Shown: positions 9,702 through 20,161, numbered from the stretch's first letter. The stretch is 64,000 bases of DNA from Collinsella sp. An268 (GCF_002159765.1 NZ_NFJH01000003.1:1-64000); one strand, 5' to 3'. The notes: generated from the letters alone by a model not told the origin. Translations and numbers: made by a program.

Positions 9702-11294
9702 TTACTTGAGCAGCTGCTCAAAGGCGTCGCGAACCTTGGGAACCGACAGGCCGACGATGACCTGCATGTTCTTGCCGTTCTTGGCGATGCCGTGCGCACC
9801 GATGGCGCGGAAGTTAGCATCGTCGGCAACGAGCGTCTCGTCCTTGACGTTCACGCGCAGACGCGTGGCGCAGTTGGTGACGTCGACGACGTTCTCGGTG
9901 CCACCCAGAAGATCGAGGATGTTCTGCGCAAAGATCGCGCGCTCCTCAGCCTTGCTGCCTGCGACCTCCTTGGAGGCGGCGGCGCCACCCTGGGCGGCCT
10001 TGTAGTCGGCCTTTGACTTGAGGGAGACCTCGACGTCATCGTCCTCGCGACCAGGGGTCTTGAAGTCGAACTTCAGGATGAGGAAGCGGAAGACCACGAC
10101 CCAGATGGCGCTGAACACAAGACCGATGCCGATGGAGAGCAGGTACTGGCCGGCATACACGGTGCCGAGCGGCAGGAAGTCCCACGAAGCCATGGAAATG
10201 AGGCCGCCGTCGAAGATACCCACCGTGCCCACGAGGTTCTGCACCATGCAGAGCGTGGCGCCGAGAATCGAGTGGACGACAAAGAGCTGAGGCGCGATGA
10301 ACAGGAACGTGAAGTCGAGGGGCTCGGTGATGCCGCAGAGCATGGCAGTGAGACCGACCGGGATGAGGAGGGTCTTGGTCTCCTTGCGGCGCTCGGGCTT
10401 AGCCGTGAGGTAGAAGGCGATGCAGACGCCGAGCGAACCGAAGACCTTCGTCCAGCCGGGGCAGGTGTAGGCAGCCCACGGAGCAACCTCGGCGAGCGGC
10501 TCGCCAGAAGCGGCGAGCGTCGGCAGGATGGTGGCCCACTGCGGGTAGATGCCGCCGGAGACGGCCGCATCCGCATAGTAGAACGGCGAGTAGATGAAGT
10601 GATGGAGGCCGGTGGGGATGAGGATGCGCTCGAGGAACGCGAAGACCCATACGCCCGCGGCGCCCGTGGACAGGATGAAGCCCTGGAAGAGCTGGATACC
10701 GTGCTGGATCGGCGGCCACACCGCGCACGCGATGATGGCGCAGGGCAGCATCACGAAGAACGACACGGCGTACACGAAGACCGATCCGCCGAAGACGCCG
10801 AGCCAATCGGGCAGCTCGGTGTCGAAGAACTTGTTGTGAAGCATCACGGAGATGCCGGAGATGATGAGCGCGCCCATCATGCCCATGTCGAGCGTCTTGA
10901 TGCTCGCGATGGTGGCGAGTCCGGTGCCGCTGGCCGCCTCGACGGAGAAGTCCACGCCAAAGACGCCGCCCCACTGCGACAGGATGGTGTTAACGAAGTA
11001 GTTGAACGTGAGGTATGCCGCGAGCGCCTCCATGCAGGCGCGGGCCTGCTGATGCGTGGCGAGCGCGATGGGCAGTGACACGCAGAACAGAAGCGGCATC
11101 TGGTTGAAGAGCGTCCAGCCGCCCTGCAGCAGCACGTTCCAGCAGTCGTACCAGGGGTTGCCGGCAGTCGCCATGGCACCGAAGATCGCCTCGGTGGTAA
11201 AGAGCGTGCCCAGGCCGACCACGATGCCCGAGAAGGCAAAGAGAATGGCCGGGGTGTACATCGCACCACCGAACTTTTGGATTTTCTGCATCAT
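9702..11294 (-). CDS. PTS alpha-glucoside-specific EIICB component, copy 1
   Basis: Protein of 530 residues starting MMQKIQKFGGAM. This start is set by AGGGAGG 9 bases upstream and by similarity to copy 2; longer frames add an unrelated basic leader. About ten membrane helices form EIIC (residues 10-430). A linker with the acidic REDDDVE stretch leads to a C-terminal EIIB domain, VTNCATRLRV, with phospho-acceptor Cys475. No EIIA domain is present, so phosphate must come from an unlinked EIIA. The MalX/GlvC-type architecture and the adjacent GH4 enzyme indicate import and 6-phosphorylation of an alpha-glucoside. It is divergent from the dehydrogenase gene, with two perfect operators upstream. 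Confidence 0.92.
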   Translation of the reverse strand: MMQKIQKFGGAMYTPAILFAFSGIVVGLGTLFTTEAIFGAMATAGNPWYDCWNVLLQGGWTLFNQMPLLFCVSLPIALATHQQARACMEALAAYLTFNYFVNTILSQWGGVFGVDFSVEAASGTGLATIASIKTLDMGMMGALIISGISVMLHNKFFDTELPDWLGVFGGSVFVYAVSFFVMLPCAIIACAVWPPIQHGIQLFQGFILSTGAAGVWVFAFLERILIPTGLHHFIYSPFYYADAAVSGGIYPQWATILPTLAASGEPLAEVAPWAAYTCPGWTKVFGSLGVCIAFYLTAKPERRKETKTLLIPVGLTAMLCGITEPLDFTFLFIAPQLFVVHSILGATLCMVQNLVGTVGIFDGGLISMASWDFLPLGTVYAGQYLLSIGIGLVFSAIWVVVFRFLILKFDFKTPGREDDDVEVSLKSKADYKAAQGGAAASKEVAGSKAEERAIFAQNILDLLGGTENVVDVTNCATRLRVNVKDETLVADDANFRAIGAHGIAKNGKNMQVIVGLSVPKVRDAFEQLLK

Positions 11295-11429
11295 GACAGA
11301 GAACCTCCCTTTCTCCCCGCGAGGACACCAACCGAAGCGCCCCCGCGCGGTGCAGGTCTGAATCCATAAGCAGAAGGCGCGACGCGCCGGCTCGCGCACC
11401 TCCCCCTCGGGCGCCATAATACTCCCTAC

Positions 11430-11461
11430 TTGTCTAGACAATCTTATACCTGTCTAGACAA
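11430..11461. promoter_or_regulatory. Paired GntR operators, TTGTCTAGACAA type
   Basis: TTGTCTAGACAA at 11430-11441 and TGTCTAGACA at 11451-11460 are perfect palindromes 20 bp apart centre to centre, about two helical turns. They lie upstream of the PTS gene (start 11294) in the 448-base divergent region 11295-11742. This is the expected site type for a TreR/YvoA-like GntR regulator, probably the one encoded at 12976. The rest of the region is AT-richer than its surroundings and shows no gene. Confidence 0.8.
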
Positions 11462-11651
11462 GCGATAAACGGTAGGAATTCACCGGTAAACGGTCGGACC
11501 TGTCCCCATCTACTTGGACACAGAACGGCTTCTTGCCTTTCTACCTGAGTTTTTATGCAAGTTAGCTCATATCTCGTAAGATGCACGGGACGCGGTCGCA
11601 TCTAGATTCCACTCAACGACTTTCGTTGTTCTATCAAAGTTTGTATCTCAT

Positions 11652-11665
11652 CTTGACTAGACAAG
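11652..11665. promoter_or_regulatory. Third GntR operator near the dehydrogenase gene
   Basis: CTTGACTAGACAAG differs by one base from the palindrome CTTGTCTAGACAAG and lies about 80 bases upstream of the ATG at 11743. It suggests that the divergent dehydrogenase gene is controlled by the same repressor. Confidence 0.7.
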
Positions 11666-11742
11666 TTGAATTGCTTACTCTGTAGCTACTGCAATGCCCG
11701 ACACCTCGATCGAGGCGCGGCACCCGAGTGCGGAGGGATCCC

Positions 11743-12768
11743 ATGAAAAGCGCGATGTTCTACGGCAAGCACGATCTGCGCATCGAGGAGGCGCCCCGCC
11801 CCGCCGTCGGGGCGCACGACGTCCTCATCCAGGTCAAGGCGTGCGGCGTCTGCGGCACCGACGTCCACATCTACGAGGGCGACAAGGGCGCAGCCGACGT
11901 GACGCCGCCCACGATTCTGGGACACGAGTTCTCCGGCGTCGTGGCCGAGGTCGGCGCCGATGTCACCGCGTTCGCCCCCGGCGACCGCGTCTGCATCGAC
12001 CCCAACCACCCCTGCGGCTGCTGCGAGCCCTGCCGCGACGGCATCAACCATTACTGCGAGCATATGACGGGCTACGGCACGACGGTCGACGGCGGCTTTG
12101 CCGAGTTCTGCGCGGTCGACGCGCAGCAGGTCTACAAGCTGGGCGACAACACGACGTTTGAGCAGGGCGCCATGACCGAACCGGTCGCCTGCTGCCTGCA
12201 CGGCATCGACATGTGCAACATCCACCCCGGCAGCTCCGTCGTGGTTATCGGCGGAGGCATGATCGGCCTGCTCATGCTCCAGCTCGCCCGCATCTCCGGC
12301 GCCACCAAGGTGGCCCTCCTCGAGCCCGTCGCCGGAAAGCGCGCGGTGGCTGAGAAGTTGGGGGCAGACCTCACCGTCGACTCAATCAACGAGGACCCCG
12401 CCGCAAAGCTCGCCGAGGCGGGCTTTGGCAACATCGACGTCGTTATCGAGTGCGTCGGCAAGCCCGTCACCATCGAGCAGGCCATCCGGCTCGCCGGCCA
12501 CAAGGCGACCGTCATGATGTTCGGCCTCACCAAACCGGACGAGACCATCACCGTCAAGCCCTTCGAGATCTTCCAGAAGGAGCTCGTCCTCACCTCGTCG
12601 TATATCAACCCCTACACGCAGCGCCGCGCGCTCGAGCTCATCGACTCGGGTCGCCTCGATGTTTCGAGCATGGTGCACGCCGTGGCAAGTCTGGAGGAGC
12701 TGCCCGATATCCTCGGCAAACCAGAACTGCGCGCCTTGGGCAAGTACATCATCTCGCCGGAGAAGTAG
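11743..12768 (+). CDS. Zinc-dependent MDR dehydrogenase, sorbitol/threonine dehydrogenase-like
   Basis: Protein of 341 residues with a GGAGGGATCCC site before the ATG at 11743. The catalytic zinc motif CGVCGTDVHIYEG starts near residue 38 and GHEFSGVVAEVG near 61. Structural-zinc cysteines occur in HPCGCCEPCRDGINHYC, and the Rossmann motif VVIGGGMIGLLMLQLA is near 167. The family oxidises secondary alcohols of polyols, sugars or threonine with NAD(P)+. Placement opposite the PTS gene with shared operators suggests it acts on the aglycone released by the GH4 enzyme, possibly a polyol; that substrate is an inference. Confidence 0.88.
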   Translation: MKSAMFYGKHDLRIEEAPRPAVGAHDVLIQVKACGVCGTDVHIYEGDKGAADVTPPTILGHEFSGVVAEVGADVTAFAPGDRVCIDPNHPCGCCEPCRDGINHYCEHMTGYGTTVDGGFAEFCAVDAQQVYKLGDNTTFEQGAMTEPVACCLHGIDMCNIHPGSSVVVIGGGMIGLLMLQLARISGATKVALLEPVAGKRAVAEKLGADLTVDSINEDPAAKLAEAGFGNIDVVIECVGKPVTIEQAIRLAGHKATVMMFGLTKPDETITVKPFEIFQKELVLTSSYINPYTQRRALELIDSGRLDVSSMVHAVASLEELPDILGKPELRALGKYIISPEK

Positions 12769-12785
12769 CGTCCGGCATCGCACAG

Positions 12786-12891
12786 GCGGCGCGGAGCCAT
12801 CTCCCCGGTCATGCTCCGCGCCGCATCCGCCTTAAGCGCAGATCGCTATCTGGCATCCCCATCTGCCGTGCCCCGCCTCCGCGCGGGGCAC
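12786..12891 (+). terminator. Two consecutive terminator hairpins after the dehydrogenase gene
   Basis: GCGGCGCGGAGC (12786-12797) pairs perfectly with GCTCCGCGCCGC (12813-12824). A second stem, GTGCCCCGC/GCGGGGCAC (12868-12891), is followed by CCCTTTATT. They insulate the dehydrogenase from the downstream regulator. Confidence 0.65.
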
Positions 12892-12932
12892 CCCTTTATT
12901 GACGGGCCGCGAGCGACTCACTACCCTGTCAC

Positions 12933-12944
12933 TTGTCTATACTT
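12933..12944. promoter_or_regulatory. Degenerate operator upstream of the first GntR gene
   Basis: CTTGTCTATACT retains the left half and core of TTGTCTAGACAA, about 35 bases before the regulator's ATG. It is consistent with weak autoregulation. Confidence 0.4.
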
Positions 12945-12975
12945 TTCACCCTCAGAAACGGACGTGACACCCGCT

Positions 12976-13710
12976 ATGTCTAAATCCGTCTATCAAGATA
13001 TCTATGCCGACATGCAGCAGGCCATCGAACACGGCGACTACCCCTATCAGTCGTATCTGCCCTCCGAGAACGAACTCAAGGAGCTCTACGGCTGCTCGCG
13101 CACGACGGTGCGCCGCGCGCTCGCGGCGCTTGCCGCCGAGGGGTACGTTCAGCCGCAGCAGGGGCGCGGTGTGCGCGTCATTCGCGATGTCACCAAGCAA
13201 CCGCCCCGCGGCATGGACGGCCTCGAGACGTTCAAGGAGATCGCCGCGCGGCGCGGCTTTACCCTCGTCACCCGCGTGAGCGTATTCGAGATGCTAACCG
13301 CCGACGAGGCGCTCTCCTCCGTCACCGGGTTTCCCGTGGGCAGCGACCTCACGCGCGTGAAGCGCATCCGCTACGCCGACGGCGTGGGCGTCGGCAGCGA
13401 CGACAGCTACTACCTGAGCTCGACCGTACCGGGCCTCACGCCGCAGATCGCCGAGGACTCCATCTACCGCTATCTGGAGGAGGACCTCAACATCAAAATC
13501 GGCTCAGGCACGCGCGACATCACCATCGAGGGCCCCACCAAAGACGACCTGCTGTGGCTCGATGTCGGCGACTTTGGCGCCGTCGCCGTCGTACGCGGCA
13601 AGACCTACCGCATCGACGGCACCCTCATGGAGTACACCGAGACCAAGCAGGTACCCTCCTTTTTCGCGGTGCACGAGACGGTCTTCCGCTCGAGCGCGCC
13701 GCGCGGTTAG
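12976..13710 (+). CDS. GntR-family (HutC/UTRA subfamily) transcriptional regulator of alpha-glucoside module 1
   Basis: Protein of 244 residues. The winged helix is at about 1-70 (YQSYLPSENELKELYGCSRTTVRRAL, a GntR recognition helix) and the UTRA ligand domain at about 95-240. The start at 12976 gives the standard N-terminus MSKSVYQDIYADMQQ; an in-frame extension to 12811 crosses the terminator hairpins. HutC-type members often sense phosphosugars and bind palindromes such as the TTGTCTAGACAA sites near the PTS gene. The stop overlaps the convergent flavoprotein gene by 4 bases. A paralogue lies at 17908. Confidence 0.88.
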   Translation: MSKSVYQDIYADMQQAIEHGDYPYQSYLPSENELKELYGCSRTTVRRALAALAAEGYVQPQQGRGVRVIRDVTKQPPRGMDGLETFKEIAARRGFTLVTRVSVFEMLTADEALSSVTGFPVGSDLTRVKRIRYADGVGVGSDDSYYLSSTVPGLTPQIAEDSIYRYLEEDLNIKIGSGTRDITIEGPTKDDLLWLDVGDFGAVAVVRGKTYRIDGTLMEYTETKQVPSFFAVHETVFRSSAPRG

Positions 13711-14240
13711 GCCCGCTTCGCCGCCGGTCCGGTCTCGGGCAGCGGCAGACGATGCTCGCCCGGATGCTCGTTATCGCGGAACTTCCCCGTCATAGCCTCG
13801 ACCTTGAGGCGGTAGACGGTCGTTGCCGGCACCGTCTTGGGGTTAAAGGGAAAATCGTCCTCGTGGTAGTGGCGCATAAGGATCTTGAGGCCTGCGACCT
13901 TCTGGTCGTCGGGCACGATCTCGATCGTGCCGCGGCCGATAACGCTGCGGTACCCCATGGTGCAACTCATGCGCTCGTCGTAGAAGATGAAGCGGTGGTC
14001 GCAGTCGACCTCAAACGACGCGCGGGGGTCTTGGGCGATGAGATCGAGCTTCTCGCCGCGGCGCGCGCTGTGAAAGTAGAGGTAGACCTCGTCGCCCTCT
14101 ACGTCGACGCCAAAGTTGAGCGGCACGATATAGGGGACGCCCGCTGCCGGGTCGTTGAGCGCGATCCGGCAGACGTCGCAGTCGCGCAGGATGGCGAGCT
14201 GCTGCTCCCGATCGGTGATTTCGCGGTCCGCACGAATCAT
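13707..14240 (-). CDS. Pyridoxamine 5'-phosphate oxidase-like FMN-binding protein
   Basis: Protein of 177 residues of the split-barrel flavin-binding fold. Family features are RDCDVCRIALNDPAAGVPYIVPLNFG near the N-terminus, LYFHSARRGEKLDLI, and RFIFYDERMSCTMGYRSVIGRG. It resembles NimA/YkvN-type nitroreductase or F420/FMN-binding proteins in small anaerobes, which act in the cytoplasm; the substrate is unknown. GAAGGAGGCC precedes the ATG. It lies between the two sugar modules and converges on the GntR gene with a 4-base stop overlap. Confidence 0.8.
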   Translation of the reverse strand: MIRADREITDREQQLAILRDCDVCRIALNDPAAGVPYIVPLNFGVDVEGDEVYLYFHSARRGEKLDLIAQDPRASFEVDCDHRFIFYDERMSCTMGYRSVIGRGTIEIVPDDQKVAGLKILMRHYHEDDFPFNPKTVPATTVYRLKVEAMTGKFRDNEHPGEHRLPLPETGPAAKRA

Positions 14241-14331
14241 GGTTCGGCCTCCTTCTGGGATGATGGACAGTGGGGCACCGTCTCATACGCCGTCTATCAT
14301 AGCAGGCGCCGGTCCGGACACCTCTAGCAGA

Positions 14332-14362
14332 GGGCGGGCGAACGCGCCGTGCGCGCCCGCCC
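14332..14362 (-). terminator. Hairpin between the flavoprotein gene and the second GH4 gene
   Basis: GGGCGGGCG (14332-14340) pairs with CGCCCGCCC (14354-14362) just downstream of the minus-strand GH4 stop at 14419. It is a likely terminator of the second sugar operon, although the T-run is poor. Confidence 0.45.
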
Positions 14363-14418
14363 GCCGATAGCGTAAGGATGGTGGCAGCTAGCCCCTTTTG
14401 GGGTCAGAACGCACCTGC

Positions 14419-15774
<1,356 letters not shown>

Positions 15775-15895
15775 TTAGAATCCCGGTCGCGGGGCTTGTG
15801 GCTGCGCGCGCACCGCTGCGACCACGGACGGTGCGGCGCGTATATGACACGGGCGGGGGTTGAGAGAGGGTGTACCCCTACCCGAGAATCGGCGC

Positions 15896-15924
15896 GAGGG
15901 CGCGGGCGCCGAGCTCGCGCCCTC
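15896..15924 (-). other. Intercistronic hairpin between PTS permease and GH4 gene, copy 2
   Basis: GAGGGCGCG (15896-15904) pairs with CGCGCCCTC (15916-15924), at the same operon position as the hairpin of copy 1. The sequence differs but the location is conserved. Confidence 0.5.
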
Positions 15925-15941
15925 ACGAAAGGGGACAGATA

Positions 15942-17528
15942 CTACATGAGTTTCTCGAACTCGTCACGGACCTTGGCGACCTTGAGGCCGATGATGATCT
16001 GGACGGACTTGCCGCGCTTCATGCAGCCGCTCGTGCCGATGGACTTGAAGTCGGCGTCGTCGGCGACCTTCGTTTCGTCCTTGACGTTCAGGCGCAGGCG
16101 AGTCACGCAGTTCGTCACGTCCACGATGTTGTCGGGGCCACCGACGAGCTCCATGCAGGCAGCGGCGGTAACGGCGTAGGGGTTCTCAGCCTCGGCGGCG
16201 TCGAGCGCAACCGCGCCGTCGCCCTGCTTGGCCGCACGGTACTCGGCCTTGCTGCGGAACTTGATCTCCTCGTCATCCTCGCGACCAGGGGTCTTGAAGT
16301 CGAACTTCAGGATGAGGAAGCGGAACACCACGAACCAGATGAAGGTGAAGACCAGGCCGACACCAAGACCCATGACGTAGGTCATCCAGTGGTTCGCCCA
16401 CAGCGGGATGAGGTTCAGGCTGGCGATCTCGATGAGGCCACCGGCGAAGACACCCACAACTCCAACAGCGTTCATAGCAACCGCGAGCGTCGCTGCGAGG
16501 GCAGCGTGCACGATGAAGAGCGGAGGCGCGATGAAGAGGAACGTGAACTCGATGGGCTCCGTCACGCCGCAGAAGATGGCGGTCAGCGTGATGGGGATGA
16601 GCAGGCCAAGCAGCTCCTGGCGCTTCTCGGGCTTAGCTGTGAAGTAGAAGGCGAGCGCGATACCCGGGCAACCGAACATCTTGGACCAGGTGGTGCAGGT
16701 GAAGGCCGCGTACGGGGCAAGCTCGGTGAGGGGCTTGGTGGAAGCGGCGATCTCGGGCAGCTGCGTGGCGAAGGCCGCGTAGATGCCGCCGTTCACCACG
16801 GCGTTGTCATAGTAGAACGGGCTGTAGAGCAGGTGGTGCAGGCCGAACGGGATGAGGGCGCGCTCGAGGAACGCGAAGATCCACACACCGGGCAGGCCAA
16901 CGGTCGAGACGAACACCTGGAAGGCGCGGATGCCGTCCTGGACGTGCGGCCAGACGAGGCAGGCGAGAAGCGCGGTCGGCAGCATGACGAAGAACGCGAT
17001 CATGTAGACGAAGGTCGAGCCCGAGAACACGCCGAGCCACTCGGGCAGCTCCGTGTCGTAGAGCTTGTTGTGGAGCGCGATTACGATGCCGGAGATGGCA
17101 AGGGCGCCGATCATGCCCATGTCGAGCGTCTTGATGCTCGCGACCATGGCAAGGCCCGAGGTGCCACCGGTCTCGGCGCTGAAGTCTACGCCAAAGACGC
17201 CGCCCCACTGGGAGAGCATGGTGGACACGAAGTAATTGAAGGTGAGATAGGCGACGAGCACTTCCATGCAGCAACGGGCGTTCTGCTTATTGGCGAGGCC
17301 AATAGGAAGCGACACGGCGAACAGCAGCGGAAGCTGGTTGAAGACGGTCCAGCCGCCTTGCAGGATGACGTTCCACACGCCGTACCAGAGCGTGTCGGGC
17401 GCCGCGAGCGGGCCAAAGATTACCTCAGTGGTAAACAGCGTGCCGAGGCCGATGACCACGCCGGCGAATGCAAACAGCAGCACGGGCGTGAACATGGCTC
17501 CGCCGAATTTTTGGATTTTCTGCATCAT
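15942..17528 (-). CDS. PTS alpha-glucoside-specific EIICB component, copy 2
   Basis: Protein of 528 residues starting MMQKIQKFGGAM, placed by AAAGGGGA upstream and by alignment with copy 1. EIIC membrane helices occupy about 10-430. The C-terminal EIIB has VTNCVTRLRL with phospho-acceptor Cys474. No EIIA domain is fused. It shares the DFKTPGRED linker with copy 1 but differs clearly in the periplasmic and substrate-loop regions, more than the two GH4 enzymes differ from each other. It is divergent from the GntR regulator at 17908, with three operator-like sites between. Confidence 0.92.
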   Translation of the reverse strand: MMQKIQKFGGAMFTPVLLFAFAGVVIGLGTLFTTEVIFGPLAAPDTLWYGVWNVILQGGWTVFNQLPLLFAVSLPIGLANKQNARCCMEVLVAYLTFNYFVSTMLSQWGGVFGVDFSAETGGTSGLAMVASIKTLDMGMIGALAISGIVIALHNKLYDTELPEWLGVFSGSTFVYMIAFFVMLPTALLACLVWPHVQDGIRAFQVFVSTVGLPGVWIFAFLERALIPFGLHHLLYSPFYYDNAVVNGGIYAAFATQLPEIAASTKPLTELAPYAAFTCTTWSKMFGCPGIALAFYFTAKPEKRQELLGLLIPITLTAIFCGVTEPIEFTFLFIAPPLFIVHAALAATLAVAMNAVGVVGVFAGGLIEIASLNLIPLWANHWMTYVMGLGVGLVFTFIWFVVFRFLILKFDFKTPGREDDEEIKFRSKAEYRAAKQGDGAVALDAAEAENPYAVTAAACMELVGGPDNIVDVTNCVTRLRLNVKDETKVADDADFKSIGTSGCMKRGKSVQIIIGLKVAKVRDEFEKLM

Positions 17529-17638
17529 GGCAGGTAATCCCCTTTCCCCGGTATGCACGACCCAGGCGATGCGTCGTGCATGCAAGCAGATTCTTGCACA
17601 AACGCACCGGCTGCGACGTGGCGCCCCGCGGACAGCAG

Positions 17639-17706
17639 CTTGTCCGTACAAGTTATGATGCCATAATGCCTGTCTTGTACGTACAAGTCAATCTTGTTCG
17701 TACATG
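17639..17706. promoter_or_regulatory. Cluster of three GntR operators, TTGTACGTACAA type
   Basis: CTTGTCCGTACAAG (17639-17652), the perfect palindrome CTTGTACGTACAAG (17674-17687) and CTTGTTCGTACATG (17693-17706) lie in the divergent region 17529-17907. The outer bases match the operators of module 1, but the central tetranucleotide is ACGT rather than CTAG, consistent with a diverged regulator. Nothing else is recognised in this 379-base region. Confidence 0.8.
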
Positions 17707-17886
17707 TTTTTCACATCTCCGGCAAACGGCAGGTTTTCTCCGGCGAACGGCTTTCTACGGCTCCGCAGGGAATCCCGTGCGGGGGCAGCACGCCGAAGCA
17801 GCGTGCAAGACGAACGTTTCATCGCGGTTTACGCACCGCACACGTCATTTGACACCGCCCCGCCGTTGCTCCACACTCACTATAAG

Positions 17887-17898
17887 TTGTACGTACAG
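17887..17898. promoter_or_regulatory. Operator overlapping the second GntR ribosome binding site
   Basis: TTGTACGTACAG lies immediately before GGAGG and ends about 10 bases from the GntR ATG at 17908. A repressor bound here could block transcription or initiation of its own gene. Confidence 0.65.
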
Positions 17899-17907
17899 GA
17901 GGACCCC

Positions 17908-18633
17908 ATGCCTAAAGCCGTCTTTATGGACATCTATCACGACCTGCGCGAGAACATCGAAGATGGCACGTATGGCTACCAGTCGTTCCTGCCCTCCGAG
18001 GCGGAGCTCACCCAGCTCTTCAACTGCTCGCGCAGCTCGATCCGCCGCGCGCTCGGCATGCTCGCCCAAGACGGATACGTGCAGGCGCAACAGGGCAAGG
18101 GCGTGCGCGTCATACGCAATCCCACCATCACCAACCCCGCGGGCTACAACGGCCTCGAGACCTTCAACGAGCTCGCGCGGCGCCGCGGCTTTGTAGGCGG
18201 CACGCAGGTCCTCGTCTGCGAGGAGCTCACCGCCGGCGACGCGCTCGCCGCGCAGACGGGCTTTGAGGTCGGCAGCCGCCTTGCCCACATCTTGAGGGCC
18301 CGCACGGCGGACGGCCGCGCCATCTCCACCGACGAGAGCTATTACCTCGCCAGCGAGGTGCCCGGCCTCACGCCCGAGATTGTGAAGAAGTCCGTGTACG
18401 AGTATCTCGAAGGGGTGCTCGGCATCAAAATCGCCACCAGCCGCCGCATCATCACCATCGAGGCAGCCACCGAAGCCGATGAGCGCAACATCGACCTCGA
18501 CGGATTCAACGCGGTGGGTGTCATGCGGTCGCACACCTTTGACGCCGACGGCATCATGATCGAGTACACCGAATCGCGCCAGCGGCCCGGCTTCTTCTCC
18601 TACAACGAAACCGCTGTGCGCCCCGTGCGCTAA
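17908..18633 (+). CDS. GntR-family (HutC/UTRA) regulator of alpha-glucoside module 2
   Basis: Protein of 241 residues starting MPKAVFMDIYHDLRENIEDG after a strong AGGAGG. The N-terminal winged helix contains FLPSEAELTQLFNCSRSSIR and a UTRA domain follows. It is clearly paralogous to the regulator at 12976. Its recognition helix differs (NCSRSSIRRAL against GCSRTTVRRAL), in keeping with the changed operator core. It is divergent from the PTS gene it presumably represses. Confidence 0.88.
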   Translation: MPKAVFMDIYHDLRENIEDGTYGYQSFLPSEAELTQLFNCSRSSIRRALGMLAQDGYVQAQQGKGVRVIRNPTITNPAGYNGLETFNELARRRGFVGGTQVLVCEELTAGDALAAQTGFEVGSRLAHILRARTADGRAISTDESYYLASEVPGLTPEIVKKSVYEYLEGVLGIKIATSRRIITIEAATEADERNIDLDGFNAVGVMRSHTFDADGIMIEYTESRQRPGFFSYNETAVRPVR

Positions 18634-18736
18634 CGGGGCCGCCGGAAAGGGCACGAGGACGAACCGACGCATCCGGAGCCTGCGCCCGCACGCTGGGGAC
18701 AGGCGGGCGACGCGCCCGCACCGCGCAGCCGCCCGG

Positions 18737-18742
18737 TATAAT
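18737..18742 (+). promoter_or_regulatory. -10 element upstream of rmuC
   Basis: A perfect TATAAT sits about 42 bases before the rmuC ATG. No convincing -35 is seen in the GC-rich sequence upstream. Confidence 0.45.
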
Positions 18743-18783
18743 AGCCCCACCCGCCCGTGCGGGCCAAGGCAACCGAGGAGCAC

Positions 18784-20160
18784 ATGATGGACCCCTTTGA
18801 CATCGTCCTTATCGCCGCCATCGCCCTCGTGTGGGGGACGGTGCTGTCGAGCATCTGGTACACGCGGCAGGCCGCGCGCAGGGCGCGCGAGGAGCAGGGC
18901 CTCCGCGAGCAGGCGGCGCGCGAGCTTGAGGCACAGCGCGCCGAGATCGCCCAGCTGCGCGAGGGACTCGGCCTCTTGATGCAGCGCGCCACCACCGAGG
19001 CGGCGCTCGGCCAGCAGCGCTACGACGCCCTCGCGCACGCCGTCGCATCCTCGGGCGAGCGCGCCGACGGCGCCCGCCGCGAGACGACCCAGCAGCTCGA
19101 CGAGAACCGTCGCGCCCTCGATACGCGGCTCGCGCAGATGACCGAGGCCGTTACCGGCCAGCTCACCGCCGTGCGCGGCAGTCTCGACCGGCAACTCGCC
19201 GACATTCGCACCGACACCAACACGCAGCTCGACCGGATGCGCACCACCGTGGACGAAAAGCTGCAAAAGACCCTGAACGACCGCATCACGCAGTCCTTCG
19301 CGTTAGTGAACGAGAGTCTCGACAAGGTGGGGCGCGGCCTGGGGGAGATGCAGAGCATCGCGGCCGACGTGGGCGGCCTCAAGCGCGTGCTCGCCGGCGT
19401 CAAGACACGCGGCATCTTGGGCGAGGTGCAGCTCGGCGCGATTCTTGCCGAGATGCTCGCCCCCGGGCAGTACGACCGCGACGTGGCGACCGTGCCGGGC
19501 AGTGCCAACCGCGTCGAGTTTGCCGTTAAGCTCCCCGGCGACGCGGGGGCGCCCGTCTACCTGCCCATCGATGCGAAGTTTCCCGCCGATACCTACGAGC
19601 GCCTGCGCTCGGCACTCGACGCCGGCGACGCGTCCGCCGCCGAGGCCGCCTGGAAGCAGCTCGAGCGGCGCCTCAAGGACGAGGCGAAAGACATCCGCGA
19701 CAAGTACCTCGCTCCCCCGTCGACCACCACCTTCGGCATCCTCTTCCTCCCCTTCGAGGGGCTCTATGCCGAGGTCGCCGGTCGCCCCGGCCTGCTCGAG
19801 GAGCTGCAGCGCACCTATCGCGTCAACGTTGCGGGCCCGAGCACCATGGCGGCGCTCTTGAACAGCCTGCAGATGGGCTTCCAGACGGTGGCGATCCAGC
19901 AGCGGGCGAGCGAGATCCAGACGGTGCTCGCCGCCGTCAAGACGGAGTTCGGCACCTATCAGACCATGCTCCGCCAAGCGCAGAAGCAGCTCGGAACCGT
20001 GTCCCGCACCGTCGACACCCTCGTGGGGACGCGCTCGCGCGCCATGGAGCGCAAGCTGCGGAGCATCACCGAGCTCGACGACCCCACCGAGGCGGCGCGC
20101 ATCTTAGGGGTTGCGGACGACGAACCCGCGGACGGCGCACCCGCCAGCAAGGAGAACTGA
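18784..20160 (+). CDS. rmuC: DNA recombination protein RmuC
   Basis: Protein of 458 residues. An N-terminal membrane helix (about 4-25) is followed by a long coiled coil (about 30-180) and the RmuC nuclease-like core (about 200-430). Core motifs are GVKTRGILGEVQLGAIL, LPIDAKFP, FGILFLPFEGLYAEV and GPSTMAALLNSLQMGF. RmuC proteins restrict recombination at inverted repeats. GAGGAG precedes the ATG at 18784. The nth start lies 2 bases after its stop, forming a two-gene repair operon. Confidence 0.93.
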   Translation: MMDPFDIVLIAAIALVWGTVLSSIWYTRQAARRAREEQGLREQAARELEAQRAEIAQLREGLGLLMQRATTEAALGQQRYDALAHAVASSGERADGARRETTQQLDENRRALDTRLAQMTEAVTGQLTAVRGSLDRQLADIRTDTNTQLDRMRTTVDEKLQKTLNDRITQSFALVNESLDKVGRGLGEMQSIAADVGGLKRVLAGVKTRGILGEVQLGAILAEMLAPGQYDRDVATVPGSANRVEFAVKLPGDAGAPVYLPIDAKFPADTYERLRSALDAGDASAAEAAWKQLERRLKDEAKDIRDKYLAPPSTTTFGILFLPFEGLYAEVAGRPGLLEELQRTYRVNVAGPSTMAALLNSLQMGFQTVAIQQRASEIQTVLAAVKTEFGTYQTMLRQAQKQLGTVSRTVDTLVGTRSRAMERKLRSITELDDPTEAARILGVADDEPADGAPASKEN

Positions 20161-20161
20161 C

